Shown piece by piece: positions 1 to 10,547 of a DNA stretch of 64,000 bases. Within the stretch, counting starts at the first letter, position 1; the number at the start of each line of letters is the position of its first letter. Made by a program: the position numbers and the translations under genes. The notes under the pieces were generated by a model. The model searched no databases. It was not told the origin of the DNA and saw only the letters and a program-made list of their open reading frames with translations. This DNA is from Hyphomicrobiales bacterium (GTDB lineage: Bacteria > Pseudomonadota > Alphaproteobacteria > Rhizobiales > Xanthobacteraceae), in contig PNAI01000050.1 in the NCBI GenBank assembly GCA_003169835.1, positions 62,001-126,000 on the forward strand, read 5' to 3'.

Positions 1-632
1 CATGCGGCGGCCGGCGCAAGTGGCGGGCCTTTTTTAGCATTGCTCGCAGCCGCACCTCGCACGCGTTGCGCAATATCGCGCCGTTTGGCGATCAGCTCGG
101 CGAGTGCGTTGTCGCTTTTAGCGCGCTCCGTCAAGGCAACCGCACTGGCATCGGAAATACGAGCGCCCTTATTGTTCGCGACGTAACGCACGGCCACTTC
201 ATCCCCGCGCGCGATAAGCAGATCGACAATCTCAATCGCGAGTTCCGATCGGCACGCGATCGCCAGAAGATGCGTTTGGCTTTTTGTACGCGCGATATCA
301 ACCAGAACTGCATCCTCGACGCAGGGCGAGCGCACCAGAACTGGCTCGGCGATGGTGATGTCGTCGCTGAGTGCCAGCCGGCCGATGATATTTCTTGGAC
401 TGTTGGCGACCGGCGCAAGACGCCGCGAAAGTCCTGCGAGTATTTCTGTATCCATCCCGACGATCAGCTCATTGAATAAGCTGTCGAACATCTTGATTTG
501 CGCCGGCTTGTAGCGGATGGCATCCTCGACGAACAATTCGGTGATGGACTTGAGCAAAGTCGCGCGCTTTGCAGCCGGCAATCGCCGCAGCAGGTCCTCG
601 ATCTCGGATAGCCGCGATGTAGTCTCAGCCAT
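1..632 (-). CDS. DUF2336-like protein, C-terminus beyond left window edge
   Basis: Minus-strand open frame from ATG at 632 (MAETTSRLSEIEDLLRRLPAAKRATLLKSITELFVEDAIRYKPAQIKMFDSLFNELI...) runs without stop to base 1; absent from the ORF track because it leaves the window. Confidence 0.7.
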   Translation of the reverse strand, partial: MAETTSRLSEIEDLLRRLPAAKRATLLKSITELFVEDAIRYKPAQIKMFDSLFNELIVGMDTEILAGLSRRLAPVANSPRNIIGRLALSDDITIAEPVLVRSPCVEDAVLVDIARTKSQTHLLAIACRSELAIEIVDLLIARGDEVAVRYVANNKGARISDASAVALTERAKSDNALAELIAKRRDIAQRVRGAAASNAKKGPPLAPAAA

Positions 633-810
633 TGGAAAGCCTAGCATTCGCGTCTGGCCACGCAGCCGACAACTTCCACGAAACCACTGAATAGCAAACA
701 AGTCTGAACGCACCGTTATTGCGCGCAATGGTCACGGCAAGGCAAATTCTCTTGCTCAATCCAATGCTTACACCTCGCGTGCAACGCTTCCGCGAGCTGC
801 AATTAGTCGA

Positions 811-1284
811 TCACTTGGCTTCTTCGACCAAGGTGTTCGTTGCCGGACCTTCGCCGACGATGATCAGCACCGCTTCTTCGTCCTTGGCGCCGTCATAATG
901 GACTTGCTTGCCCGTGTGCGTGACGAACCCTCCAGCCTTTACCGGGACAGTCGCGTCCTTGTCCCACTTGTTGCCGGTGCCAACCCACCACGTTCCGGAC
1001 ACGACTGTGATGAAGCGGTCGTTCGGATGGAAATGCGGCTTGCTGAAATTCCCCGGCTTGAATTTATTCATCACAATATAAAGGCCTGGCTTGGTCGGAT
1101 CTCCATGCAGGATGGCCTGGTTGACGCCCGACACGCCGAGCGGGTCGCGCCATTTGATGTCGCTCGGCATTTGGATCGAGATGGCAGCCTTGTTGAGCTC
1201 GACGGCGCCGGCCGGACCTAGCAGGCAGAGCGCAAGCAGCATGGCCGACGATAAACCGCGGTATGTGCACACCGAAACAGACAT
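811..1284 (-). CDS. secreted cupin-domain protein
   Basis: ORF with signal peptide (MSVSVCTYRGLSSAMLLALCLLGPAGA) and cupin-like HFHPNDRFITVVSGTWWVGTG; start moved inward from 1395 to 1284. Confidence 0.7.
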   Translation of the reverse strand: MSVSVCTYRGLSSAMLLALCLLGPAGAVELNKAAISIQMPSDIKWRDPLGVSGVNQAILHGDPTKPGLYIVMNKFKPGNFSKPHFHPNDRFITVVSGTWWVGTGNKWDKDATVPVKAGGFVTHTGKQVHYDGAKDEEAVLIIVGEGPATNTLVEEAK

Positions 1285-1428
1285 GACAACTTCCTCCATA
1301 AATGGGCATGACCAATGGCCACATTGACGAGTACAATTACTGTAGTCGAATTCAAGCGCCTCGGGAGGGCTAATTCCGCCACTCAGTTCCGCCAAACGGC
1401 CAAATGAAACGTCCAGCGCAAGGTTGCC

Positions 1429-2415
1429 ATGCAGTCACATAAGATGCTTTCGCGGTCCTTGAGTGTTGTTGCCGCTCTGTTGCTGAGTATTGCAACATTT
1501 CCGGCCGCCGCCGAGACCTGGCCCAGCCGCCCGATCAAATTGATTGTTCCATTCGCCCCCGGCGGCGCCAACGACCTCGTCGCGCGCCTGATCCAGCCGT
1601 CGCTGGAAAAGACCCTAGGGCAGCCGATCATCATCGAGAATCGCACCGGCGCGAGCGGTGTGGTGGGCACCGACGCCGTCGCGAAATCGCCGCCCGACGG
1701 CTACACCCTCGGCGTTGCGCTCGCGACCCACTCGGTCAATCCGGCCGTCAACCCGAAAATGCCCTACGACACCGAGAAGGATCTCAGCCCTGTCATTTTA
1801 ATCGGCAAGAATCCGTTGCTTTTTGTGGTCAACGCCAACGTAGCCGCAAAAACCATCGCGGAATTTGTGGCACTCGTGAATGCCAATCCTGAGAAATACA
1901 ACTACGCGACACCCGGCGCCGCGAGCCAGGCCCACCTGATCATCTCCATGTGGAGCAATCTCGCCGGCGTGCATATCCAGCAGGTGCCATATCGCGGCGG
2001 ATCGCCGGCAATTCTTTCGACAGTGGCCGGCGATACGCAGTTCTCGGTCATGTCGTCGCTTATCTCGGCGCCGCATATTCAATCCGGAAAATTGCGCGCG
2101 CTCGCCGCCGGCAGTCTTAAACGCGATCCGCACTTTCCGGATTTGCCGACCATGGCGGAGTCCGGGTATCCCGACGTTGAAGCCGTCACTTGGGTTGGCA
2201 TGTTTGCCGCCGCCGGCACGCCGCGCCCGATCATCGACCGGCTCAACGCGGAAATAAACCGCATCATTCGCGAGCCGGATATCGCGGCCAAGCTCGATGT
2301 GCAGGGCATCACGCCCGTCGGCGGCACACCGGAGGAGTTCGGCGCCTATGTTGCAGCCGAGATTAAGCGCTGGACGATTGTCGCGCGTGCGAACAAGATC
2401 ATGCTCGAACAGTAG
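1429..2415 (+). CDS. tripartite tricarboxylate transporter substrate-binding protein (Bug/TctC family)
   Basis: Signal peptide plus WPSRPIKLIVPFAPGGANDLVAR...GQPIIIENRTGASGVVGTDAVAKSPPDGYTL family signature. Confidence 0.9.
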   Translation: MQSHKMLSRSLSVVAALLLSIATFPAAAETWPSRPIKLIVPFAPGGANDLVARLIQPSLEKTLGQPIIIENRTGASGVVGTDAVAKSPPDGYTLGVALATHSVNPAVNPKMPYDTEKDLSPVILIGKNPLLFVVNANVAAKTIAEFVALVNANPEKYNYATPGAASQAHLIISMWSNLAGVHIQQVPYRGGSPAILSTVAGDTQFSVMSSLISAPHIQSGKLRALAAGSLKRDPHFPDLPTMAESGYPDVEAVTWVGMFAAAGTPRPIIDRLNAEINRIIREPDIAAKLDVQGITPVGGTPEEFGAYVAAEIKRWTIVARANKIMLEQ

Positions 2416-2475
2416 GACCGGTCGGTTATCGGCAACGGCCGACCTGGCGAGGTCTTGGATTCTACGGAGCCCGGC

Positions 2476-3441
2476 ATGTGCAGAAAGATCATGGTCGCGC
2501 TGGTGGGGCTGCTTGCGTTCGCGTTCTCGGCGCACGCCCAGGACTATCCGAACCGCTTGATCAAAATGATCCACGGCTTTCCGCCCGGCGGCAACGTGGA
2601 CATTATCGCGCGCCTGCTGGCGCAGGAAATGCAAAAGGGCCTTGGCCAGAATATCGTGATCGAAGCCAAGCCGGGGCTTGCCGGCAACATCGCGGCCGAA
2701 GCCGTCGCGCGTGCCGACCCCGATGGCTATACGCTGATGACTGTGGCGAGCGCCCACGCGGCCACGGGCGCACTTTCGAAGAACCTAAAATATAAGGTGG
2801 TCGAGGACTTCGATTGGATCTCGACCGTGAGTTTCTATCCGTTCCTGGTCTGCGTGCGCAAAGATTCAAGATTCCAAACTCTCGCAGATGTGTTGAAAGA
2901 GGCAAAAGCCAAGCCGGGCAGTTTGACCTACGGTTCCGCGGGTGTGGGATCGATCCTGCATACGACGGTGGAACTGCTCGCAAACGTAACTCAGACGAAA
3001 TTCGTGCATGTCCCTTATCGCGGCGAAGCTCCCGCCATCGTCGGATTGCTCGGCGGGGATTTCGATTTCATTGCCGCCACCACTGGCGCCACCACATCAC
3101 GCGTCAAATCAGGGGAACTACGTGCGCTCGCAACTACTGGCAAAGTGCGCTGGAAGGAACTGCCCGATGTCCCCACCGTGAACGAGGCGGCGGGCCGCAA
3201 TGACTTCGAGGTCATCTCCTGGACCGGGCTCGCCACTACTGCTGGCGTGCCCAAGCCCATTCTCGGCCGGCTGCACGCGGAAGTGACGCGCGCCATCGCC
3301 ATCCCCGAATTGCGCAACAAGCTCCAAAGTATGGGCGGCGAGGTGCGTGGCACCACCCCTACCGAGATGCGCGATCTTGTGGCCCGCCAATTGGCGCTAT
3401 GGGTAAAGGTCGCGCGCGAGCAGAATCTTCAGGCCGAATAA
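2476..3441 (+). CDS. tripartite tricarboxylate transporter substrate-binding protein (Bug/TctC family), second copy
   Basis: DYPNRLIKMIHGFPPGGNVDIIARLLAQEMQKGLGQNIVIEAKPGLAGNIAAEAVARADPDGYTL; start at internal ATG after signal peptide inspection. Confidence 0.9.
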   Translation: MCRKIMVALVGLLAFAFSAHAQDYPNRLIKMIHGFPPGGNVDIIARLLAQEMQKGLGQNIVIEAKPGLAGNIAAEAVARADPDGYTLMTVASAHAATGALSKNLKYKVVEDFDWISTVSFYPFLVCVRKDSRFQTLADVLKEAKAKPGSLTYGSAGVGSILHTTVELLANVTQTKFVHVPYRGEAPAIVGLLGGDFDFIAATTGATTSRVKSGELRALATTGKVRWKELPDVPTVNEAAGRNDFEVISWTGLATTAGVPKPILGRLHAEVTRAIAIPELRNKLQSMGGEVRGTTPTEMRDLVARQLALWVKVAREQNLQAE

Positions 3442-3573
3442 CCCATGCGCCCATCGTGCGTTGAACGCCATCCGGTATTGCAACGCTGGTCTGAGTTTTG
3501 GCCCCTCGTTGTGCTTTCATCGGCCCAAACGGTTGAATAATATGGTGCGCTATCGACCCGCGCCGAGGAGAGA

Positions 3574-3975
3574 TTGATGCCCGCTCTTGCCATGAACCAC
3601 TTCACTTTGCTCACCAGAGACGTCACGGCGACGGAAGAATTCTACGGCGACCTGCTCGGCCTCAAGTCTGGCTATCGTCCGCCCATCAGCCGGCCCGGTG
3701 TTTGGCTCTATTCCGGCTCAAATCCGATTCTCCACGTCATCGATCCGGCCAAGATGCCCACCGAGGCGCACGGAGTCCTCGATCACATGGCGTTCACTGC
3801 CACCGGATTGAAAGAAGTCGTCGGCAAACTCAGGCTGCGTGGCGTGCGTTACGAACTCCGCCAGCAAGGCGAGACCGGCGCGTGGCAGCTGTTCTTCCAC
3901 GACCCTAATGGCGCCAAGGTCGAACTCGATTTCGCTAAAGGTGAGCCGGAAGCCGAATCGCTACCAAAATCTTGA
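3574..3975 (+). CDS. VOC/glyoxalase-family protein
   Basis: MNHFTLLTRDVTATEEFYGDLLGLKSGYRP...HDPNGAKVELDF. Confidence 0.85.
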   Translation: MMPALAMNHFTLLTRDVTATEEFYGDLLGLKSGYRPPISRPGVWLYSGSNPILHVIDPAKMPTEAHGVLDHMAFTATGLKEVVGKLRLRGVRYELRQQGETGAWQLFFHDPNGAKVELDFAKGEPEAESLPKS

Positions 3976-4035
3976 TCACTCGGAGCGCGATCCGAAAAGT
4001 GGGAAAAGATTTCCGATCATGCTAAAACGATAAGC
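3976..4035. repeat. copy of a Rhizobiales-type dispersed intergenic repeat (gagcRYGATCCgaAAAgtggRa...GATCATGCTaaaac)
   Basis: ggagcgcgatccgaaaagtgggaaaagatttccgatcatgctaaaacga; similar layout to 15535-15640. Confidence 0.45.
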
Positions 4036-4048
4036 AGGGAGTCCGACC

Positions 4049-5248
4049 ATGACCGTCATTGCCAAGCAACCTCAGCACACTCAAAAAATTCCCTTCGATA
4101 ACGCTCTGCTCGACCGCCTGATGGACGAAGCGGGCATCGATGTGCTGCTCGCAACTTCCAAACACAACGTCCAATATCTGCTCGGCGGCCACCGCGCCTT
4201 CTTCTTCGACTACATGGACGCGATGGGATTGAGCCGCTACTTGCCGATCGTGCTCTATCCCAAAGGCGCGCCTGAAAAGGCCGGCTTCTTCGGCCACAGG
4301 CTCGAAGGTTTCCAGCGCGAGAACAAGCCATTTTGGACACCCGAGACGCAGACCAGCGCGTCCGGCTCGGTCGATGTCATGCAGAAGGCGACGGACTACC
4401 TGCGCAAATCGGGCGTCAACGCGCGCCGGATCGGTGTCGAAATGGCATTTCTTCCGTTGGACTCAGGCACGGCCTTGCGCAAGGCGTATCCTGACAGCGA
4501 ACTCAAGGACGCGTTGTTCGTGCTCGAGCGCCTGCGTGCGCGCAAGACTCCGGAGGAACTGGCCAAACTGAAGATCGCATCGGAGCGCGTCATTGAGTCG
4601 ATGCAGGCGACAATCGCCAGTCACGGCCCTGGAACCACAACGGCCGAGTTCACCGAGACGCTCCGCTGCGAGGAAACCAAACGCGGTCTGCATTTCGAAT
4701 ATTGTTTGATCACTGCGGGCACGAGCCTCAATCGCGCACCGTCCGATCAGCGCTGGGAAAAGGGCGAAATCCTCTCCGTCGACTCCGGCGGAAATTACGA
4801 AGGCTATATCGGCGATCTTTGCCGCATGGCCATCCAGGGCACACCCGATGCCGAGCTTGAAGACATGCTGGCGGAAATTGAGACCAACCAGCGCGCGGCA
4901 ATGAAAGTGATCAAAGCCGGAGCCATGGGCAGCGAAATCTATGCCATCGGCGAGAAGCTCGTCGGCCAATCCAAGCACCACAATTACATGCACTTCCTCG
5001 CGCACGGTATGGGATTGGTCAGCCACGAGGCGCCGCGCCTTACGACTTCCGGACCGGTACCTTACGACGACTACGATGCCAAACGCCCGCTCGAGTCGGG
5101 CATGGTCGTGTCAGTCGAGACCACGCTCGCACACCCGAAGCGCGGCTTCATCAAGCTCGAAGATACTGCCGTCGTGACCGACAAGGGCTGCGACATTTAC
5201 GGCGAAGGCGCCCGCGGCTGGAATCGCGGCGGCACTGCAGTGGCTTAA
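4049..5248 (+). CDS. M24-family metallopeptidase (Xaa-Pro peptidase-like)
   Basis: Creatinase/prolidase fold: DSGGNYEGYIGDLCRM, FLAHGMGLVSHEAPRL, LESGMVVSVETTL...GFIKLEDTAVVT. Confidence 0.9.
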   Translation: MTVIAKQPQHTQKIPFDNALLDRLMDEAGIDVLLATSKHNVQYLLGGHRAFFFDYMDAMGLSRYLPIVLYPKGAPEKAGFFGHRLEGFQRENKPFWTPETQTSASGSVDVMQKATDYLRKSGVNARRIGVEMAFLPLDSGTALRKAYPDSELKDALFVLERLRARKTPEELAKLKIASERVIESMQATIASHGPGTTTAEFTETLRCEETKRGLHFEYCLITAGTSLNRAPSDQRWEKGEILSVDSGGNYEGYIGDLCRMAIQGTPDAELEDMLAEIETNQRAAMKVIKAGAMGSEIYAIGEKLVGQSKHHNYMHFLAHGMGLVSHEAPRLTTSGPVPYDDYDAKRPLESGMVVSVETTLAHPKRGFIKLEDTAVVTDKGCDIYGEGARGWNRGGTAVA

Positions 5249-5412
5249 ATGTTAAGATTGGCTTCCTTCCTGGATACGTATCGGACTGTGCCTCGTTCCT
5301 GAGCAGCTCACCCCCGCGTTTGGAGCTGACCTTCCGCTTATCTTTGTTGACTTTTTGTCGACGTCTAGGGTCCATATACCTAAACGTGCAAAGAAATCAC
5401 CACGCGCGGCGG

Positions 5413-6031
5413 ATGACGATGCAGATTGCGGCGCGATTTGAAAAACGCATTCCGTTTGTTCAGACGCCAGAACTCCTCGCAATCGCCGTCTGTGCTGCTT
5501 TCATCTTGGGCACGGTTCTTCGTTTTGTAGTCGGTCGCGATCTCCCGCTATGGATCGACGAGGTATGGACTGGCGCGATAGCTGGCCAAGCAACTCTCGA
5601 CGCAACGGAGCGCCAAATTAACACAAGCCGAACGCAAGTTGTTCTGGAATTTTGAGCAAGCATCTCGCGAATGGGAGAAAAATGGAGTTGATCAGCTCGT
5701 TTTCTTCTCTGACAATCCCTTGGCTGAGATTTTCGAGCCCAGCCAACTTGAGGCGTTAGGCGGCTTCTTCTTCATGCGAGATGGGCTCACGATTCCTGTT
5801 ACGCCTGTCTTCCTGCGTCCCGGCGAGGATCCAAATGAGCGCTTGCTTGCGGAAGCAACGAGCCCCCGGTCAGCGATTCTGTGGCTCTATGATTTATCGA
5901 TACGAAAAACAGCGGCCGTATCTCACCCTGCTCGTATCGAACAGATCGATCGCGCCTGGGTCTGCAGCAATTTTGGAAAGGGCATGTTGGGTGTCGTCGC
6001 GTGCCATCGAGCAGACAGCGATCGAAGGTAG
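5413..6031 (+). pseudogene. remnant of a glycosyltransferase-like membrane protein (N- and C-terminal pieces fused out of frame)
   Basis: 5413-5655 encodes MTMQIAARFEKRIPF...LPLWIDEVWTGAIAGQATLDATE then loses frame; 5639-6031 carries KLFWNFEQASREWEKNGVDQLVFFSDNPLAEIFEP... in another frame. Confidence 0.55.
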
Positions 6032-6131
6032 GCGAAAGTCGGCGAAAACTGAGAATTGGTTCCCCGGGCCAGACTGACCGGAATCCGGCTCGTGCGATCA
6101 GCCCGTCTAAATGATTTTGACAATCGTCACG

Positions 6132-7976
6132 TCACTGGCGAATTTTCTTTTCGCCAAACCGACATAGATCGTTCCGATCGGCTCGAAATGCATATCCAGT
6201 TACAAACTCGCCAGCCCCCGGTTCCAGGTAACCGGAATAGTGGATTATCATTTGTGGATTTTTCAATTTCAAAGCAGTGCCGACATTTGGTCGGGTGAGC
6301 AACATTCGACCAATTCCCACTAAGCGGCCTTCCTCGTCAGCAAATAAAATCCCGTCCGCAGGGCGCTCAATTTCGCGATCCAATGCCCAGCCTGATATTT
6401 GGTACCACTTCACGCCGGCCGGTCCTGTATCCGTTACTTTATTTATGTCTTCAATCGCACCCGCGCACCATTTTCCATCGCGTAACATTCCGTCGGACAT
6501 CTGCTTGTGCATCGCGCCGTGAGCTTTTTGGTACAGGAAATAGTCAACATCGGAATGAAATACCGAAAGCCGGTTCGACGCGAGGTAAGGTACTGATGAA
6601 AGTATGTCTATGTCCGGAAACACATAAACATATTTCAGCGCAGTCAGGTCTGGCACACCTGCCACGATCGCAGTTGCCGCGCGTTCGTAACGCTCGTGAT
6701 GATTTTGAATCATCCAATCAGAGTTTGGGCCCAGGAGGAAAGCGCATCCGCACATTCCCATTGAAATGACCAATGCCACGGTATCTAAAACAACATACGT
6801 ATTTCCAGACGATTTTTCTGAATTCCGTTTAAGACGGATGAACCCGAGTAGCAGAATGGCCGCCCAAAGTGGTGAGATAAATGAATAATACCTCAAAGCT
6901 AAAGGACCTATTCCTCCGCTCACGTTTGTTAGTTGGAGGCCGACTTCGGCGCCGAATCCAAGGCGACCTAAGCTTGTTAGGCCAGCTGTTCCGATGACAA
7001 ATAAGCAAACACCGAACAGAAACCAAACAATTGGAGAGTCGCTATCAATGCGCCAATTCTCACGAAAAAAATGATAACCCACCAACAAAATTCCAAGTGC
7101 ACCGAATAGAGTCGACACTTGCAAATCCAGAGCCATCATGGGATTTCCAAGAAATGCGACAAGATATTCTAGGAGTGCGCCAGGCTGCTTGAGATTGTCG
7201 AGCAACTGCCCGGTTCTTTGAAAACCCGCGAGATAAGTCGTTACAACTACGGCGCCGACAAGTACGACGGTTACAGCCCATGGCCAGTTTCGGAATCTCG
7301 CACACAGAAGAAACATGATCGGCCAAACCAACAATCCGTTGGCCATGGAAAAAGTACCGAGAATACCGCTCAGAATCGCGCAAACGAAGAATGCAATTCC
7401 GCGATTGCCGCTCGCTGATTGTTCAATGGATTTGACCAGCAAATAAAGGGCGAAAATGGAAAACCAGACAGTGGTGAGAATGGCGTTGTTCCAACCGACA
7501 GCAAAATTGTAGATTTGCTGATTGGGCAGAAACACCAAGAGCAACAACCCGACGCCGGTCAGGCGGGCGCCCAACGGCAATCGTTCTTGCCGCATCAATA
7601 ACATTGCAAATAACGCCACCAAAAAACCGCACAGAAGCAGCGAGACAATTTTTGGGAGCACCTGGGTCCCGCCCAGGGCTTTGGTATCCAAAATAAACAG
7701 AAGGCGTGCGAGTACGGGGCGATGCCCGAAATGGTCCTCCCACAAGAACGATAGCAGGGTCAGTTTTCCCGTCGTCAATTCAACATATCGTGGCAATACG
7801 CGCCATTCATCAGACAAAAGCAGAGGAGTCTGAACCAGGACAGCCAAATGGATGGTTTGAAGCGCTACAAAAATTCCGCCAAGAAGTGCAGCGATGCCTG
7901 CTAATACTAAAACGCATGAACCGCCGCGATCTGCATAGATAGACGGGTTCGGGTTTTTATCGACCGCCCCCCGCAT
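6132..7976 (-). CDS. polytopic membrane protein of unknown function
   Basis: 614 aa ORF, many hydrophobic segments, soluble C-terminal region. Confidence 0.75.
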   Translation of the reverse strand: MRGAVDKNPNPSIYADRGGSCVLVLAGIAALLGGIFVALQTIHLAVLVQTPLLLSDEWRVLPRYVELTTGKLTLLSFLWEDHFGHRPVLARLLFILDTKALGGTQVLPKIVSLLLCGFLVALFAMLLMRQERLPLGARLTGVGLLLLVFLPNQQIYNFAVGWNNAILTTVWFSIFALYLLVKSIEQSASGNRGIAFFVCAILSGILGTFSMANGLLVWPIMFLLCARFRNWPWAVTVVLVGAVVVTTYLAGFQRTGQLLDNLKQPGALLEYLVAFLGNPMMALDLQVSTLFGALGILLVGYHFFRENWRIDSDSPIVWFLFGVCLFVIGTAGLTSLGRLGFGAEVGLQLTNVSGGIGPLALRYYSFISPLWAAILLLGFIRLKRNSEKSSGNTYVVLDTVALVISMGMCGCAFLLGPNSDWMIQNHHERYERAATAIVAGVPDLTALKYVYVFPDIDILSSVPYLASNRLSVFHSDVDYFLYQKAHGAMHKQMSDGMLRDGKWCAGAIEDINKVTDTGPAGVKWYQISGWALDREIERPADGILFADEEGRLVGIGRMLLTRPNVGTALKLKNPQMIIHYSGYLEPGAGEFVTGYAFRADRNDLCRFGEKKIRQ

Positions 7977-8092
7977 CAGACAATTCTCCTCATTTGAAAT
8001 AGACGGACGGGATGCCGGTCATTCCCAACCATACTGATCTGAGCAGGCTAAATCGGCGAAAAACAATGGAATATCAAACCGCAAAATTGAGA

Positions 8093-8167
8093 TGGCTCCC
8101 CGGGCCGGATTCGAACCAGCGACCAACCGGTTAACAGCCGGTTGCTCTACCGCTGAGCTACCGAGGA
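8093..8167 (-). tRNA. tRNA-Asn (GTT)
   Basis: Reverse complement TCCTCGGTAGCTCAGCGGTAGAGCAACCGGCTGTTAACCGGTTGGTCGCTGGTTCGAATCCGGCCCGGGGAGCCA; cloverleaf arms and encoded CCA. Confidence 0.93.
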
Positions 8168-8333
8168 ACATGCCACGTCATAGTGCGACGAAGAGTGACT
8201 CGTGTCGACCGTAGAATGCTAGGAAAGAATTAAGATAATCCAACCATTTTGTTGATTACCGCGGCTGGGCAGGGCTTAGTATTTCACTCCGAATACATAT
8301 TGTACGCTGGTTAGCTCACCGCGGGATCCTGAG

Positions 8334-9185
8334 ATGGAATTTCTTAAAGGCATCTTGCTGATAGCCGTTATTTTTCTGCCGCTCGAGCGGGTGCTTGCGA
8401 TGCATCCGGGGCAGAAGATATTCCGGCGCTCATGGTTCAATGACGCCGTTTATTGGATCGTTAACGGCCAAATAATTGGTCTTGCCCTGACCGTGCTTAT
8501 TAGCGGCGTTATTATGGCGTCCGGCTGGCTCCTCGGGCCAGCCGTGCATGATGTCGTGGCTGCGCAGCCCTATTGGCTTCAGTTCATCGAAGCTTTGATC
8601 CTCTCCGACATCGGGTTTTATTTCACGCATCGAGCATTTCACACTTTCCCGACGCTTTGGAGGTTTCACGTCGTTCACCACAGCATTGAGGAGTTGGACT
8701 GGCTGGCGGCCGCGCGTGTCCACCCCATCGACCAGATCATTACCAAGAGCGTTTCGCTGCTGCCGGTATTTGCACTCGGCTTTTCGGATGGCGTAATTGC
8801 GGCCATCTTGGCTTTGTACGCATGGCAGTCCGTGTTCATTCATTCCAATGTGAACATAAAGTTCGGGCCTCTGCGCTGGATATTGGCATCGCCCGAATTC
8901 CACCATTGGCACCACAGCAAAGATGTGGAAACGCGCGACCGCAATTTCGCCGGTCAGTTGCCCTTCCTTGATGTGTTGTTCGGAACGCTGCACATGCCGT
9001 CAGGGCAGTTGCCGAAGTCCTACGGCATCGACGCGCCGATGCCCCAAAACTATCTGCTGCAGCTTGCACACCCGTTTCGCGCCGAGGTCGATCCCGTTAA
9101 CCAAGATGAGGGTAAGACAATAGCACCGGCGCCGATCACCTTGCCCGATGCAACAACGCCATGCTCTTCCCGCCGGGGCGTCTAA
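8334..9185 (+). CDS. sterol desaturase / fatty acid hydroxylase family protein
   Basis: Histidine boxes HRAFH, HVVHHS, HHWHHS with hydrophobic segments. Confidence 0.88.
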   Translation: MEFLKGILLIAVIFLPLERVLAMHPGQKIFRRSWFNDAVYWIVNGQIIGLALTVLISGVIMASGWLLGPAVHDVVAAQPYWLQFIEALILSDIGFYFTHRAFHTFPTLWRFHVVHHSIEELDWLAAARVHPIDQIITKSVSLLPVFALGFSDGVIAAILALYAWQSVFIHSNVNIKFGPLRWILASPEFHHWHHSKDVETRDRNFAGQLPFLDVLFGTLHMPSGQLPKSYGIDAPMPQNYLLQLAHPFRAEVDPVNQDEGKTIAPAPITLPDATTPCSSRRGV

Positions 9186-9201
9186 CAAAGGAATATCCGG
9201 A

Positions 9202-9888
9202 ATGAATTCTGCGCGCGCAAGTTACATCGCCGATTTCGCCGGTCGGGCAACTCTCGTGGCATTTTTCGGTTTTTTGACGACCAACAAAATCATGGGCGTC
9301 ATGCGGATGCTTCAAACTCCGGAAGACATACGATTTCTCGATTTCGCAGCCAACCTTGCCGGCCTCGCTTTCGTTATGCTCGTCGTGGGCATGACGATCG
9401 TGCGGCTCAAACCGCTCCGGAGCGCCGAAGGGGTCGAGCCGCGACTTTCCGCGTTGGTGGGCACAGGTCTGTCGATGGGCATTATCGCGCTCCCACAGGC
9501 CGATATCGGCGTGGCGCTGCACATCACCGCGCTGGTCTTGATTCTGGTTGGCTGGATTCTCTCAGTTTACGTTCTTCTTTGGCTTGGCCGCGCCTTTAGC
9601 ATCATGGCGCAAGCCAGGCGCCTGGTCTCGGGGGGACCGTACGCGATCGTGCGGCATCCGCTTTATCTTTGTGAAGAATTTGCTGTGCTCGGAATCGTAA
9701 TTACGCATCTATCGATTGAAGCCGTACTGATTATGGTCGTGCAGTGGCTGTTTCAGTTGCGCCGAATGGCCAATGAGGAAAAGGTGCTGCGCGAGGCGTT
9801 TCCTGAATATGAAGCCTACGCCAAGGGTACACCGAAGGTTATTCCGCGGCTGTTTCCGAAACTCAGCCTGGGGCATGCTCAATCTTAA
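9202..9888 (+). CDS. isoprenylcysteine carboxyl methyltransferase-like membrane protein
   Basis: GPYAIVRHPLYLCEEFAVLG...ANEEKVLREAFPEYEAYAKGTPKVIPRLF. Confidence 0.82.
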   Translation: MNSARASYIADFAGRATLVAFFGFLTTNKIMGVMRMLQTPEDIRFLDFAANLAGLAFVMLVVGMTIVRLKPLRSAEGVEPRLSALVGTGLSMGIIALPQADIGVALHITALVLILVGWILSVYVLLWLGRAFSIMAQARRLVSGGPYAIVRHPLYLCEEFAVLGIVITHLSIEAVLIMVVQWLFQLRRMANEEKVLREAFPEYEAYAKGTPKVIPRLFPKLSLGHAQS

Positions 9889-10547
9889 GCCGTTTGATTC
9901 GTGCAAACCGGGCCCTTTTTAGCGCGCGCGTGTAAACCGAACGCTCGCTCCCACCAAATAACGGCGGCAAAGGGATAAGGGATATTGCATCTCGTGTCGT
10001 GGAATTCACTGCCGCGGTAAATAAAACCGCGAGCTAACGCGTCAAAATTAGAAGCGTTTGATCTGACCAAGCATTTTGTCAGTTTGAATTTCACCTTCCG
10101 CATCGCAATCGCGAAACGACGCCCATTGATCCGGGTGCGGCATTCGTTAACGGTGCCATTTCAGCTGGACTAGAAATTAACAGTTGCAGCGAGCGGGGGT
10201 GAGTTTGAGTATAGCGAAATAGCATTCGTTAATTCTGTCAAATGAAAAAGAATATGGACACAAAATATTCTTCGGTCATCATCGTTACTGATTGTATTCG
10301 TACACGGTCCGGGCGAGAGGTCCTGTATATTAACTGTCATATACGAAGTCTTACAAAAGAGTTTTCAATATCTGCGCATAAACTTGATTTGCGTTGACTA
10401 ACCTAATTTTGACTATAAAATTTAAGTATCAACGATTATAGCTCTTCGTCGTATCGAGGACCGTTGATGAAGGGGGACTCGCTTTGAGTGGTGCGGCGTA
10501 TATCGCAGTCGAACAGTGGAACTGTTAATTCGCCAACGGGGAACTCA

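Noticed and set aside
1798-2757. 319-aa minus-strand ORF
   Set aside because: Antisense shadow of the two substrate-binding protein genes in GC-rich DNA; no plausible domain
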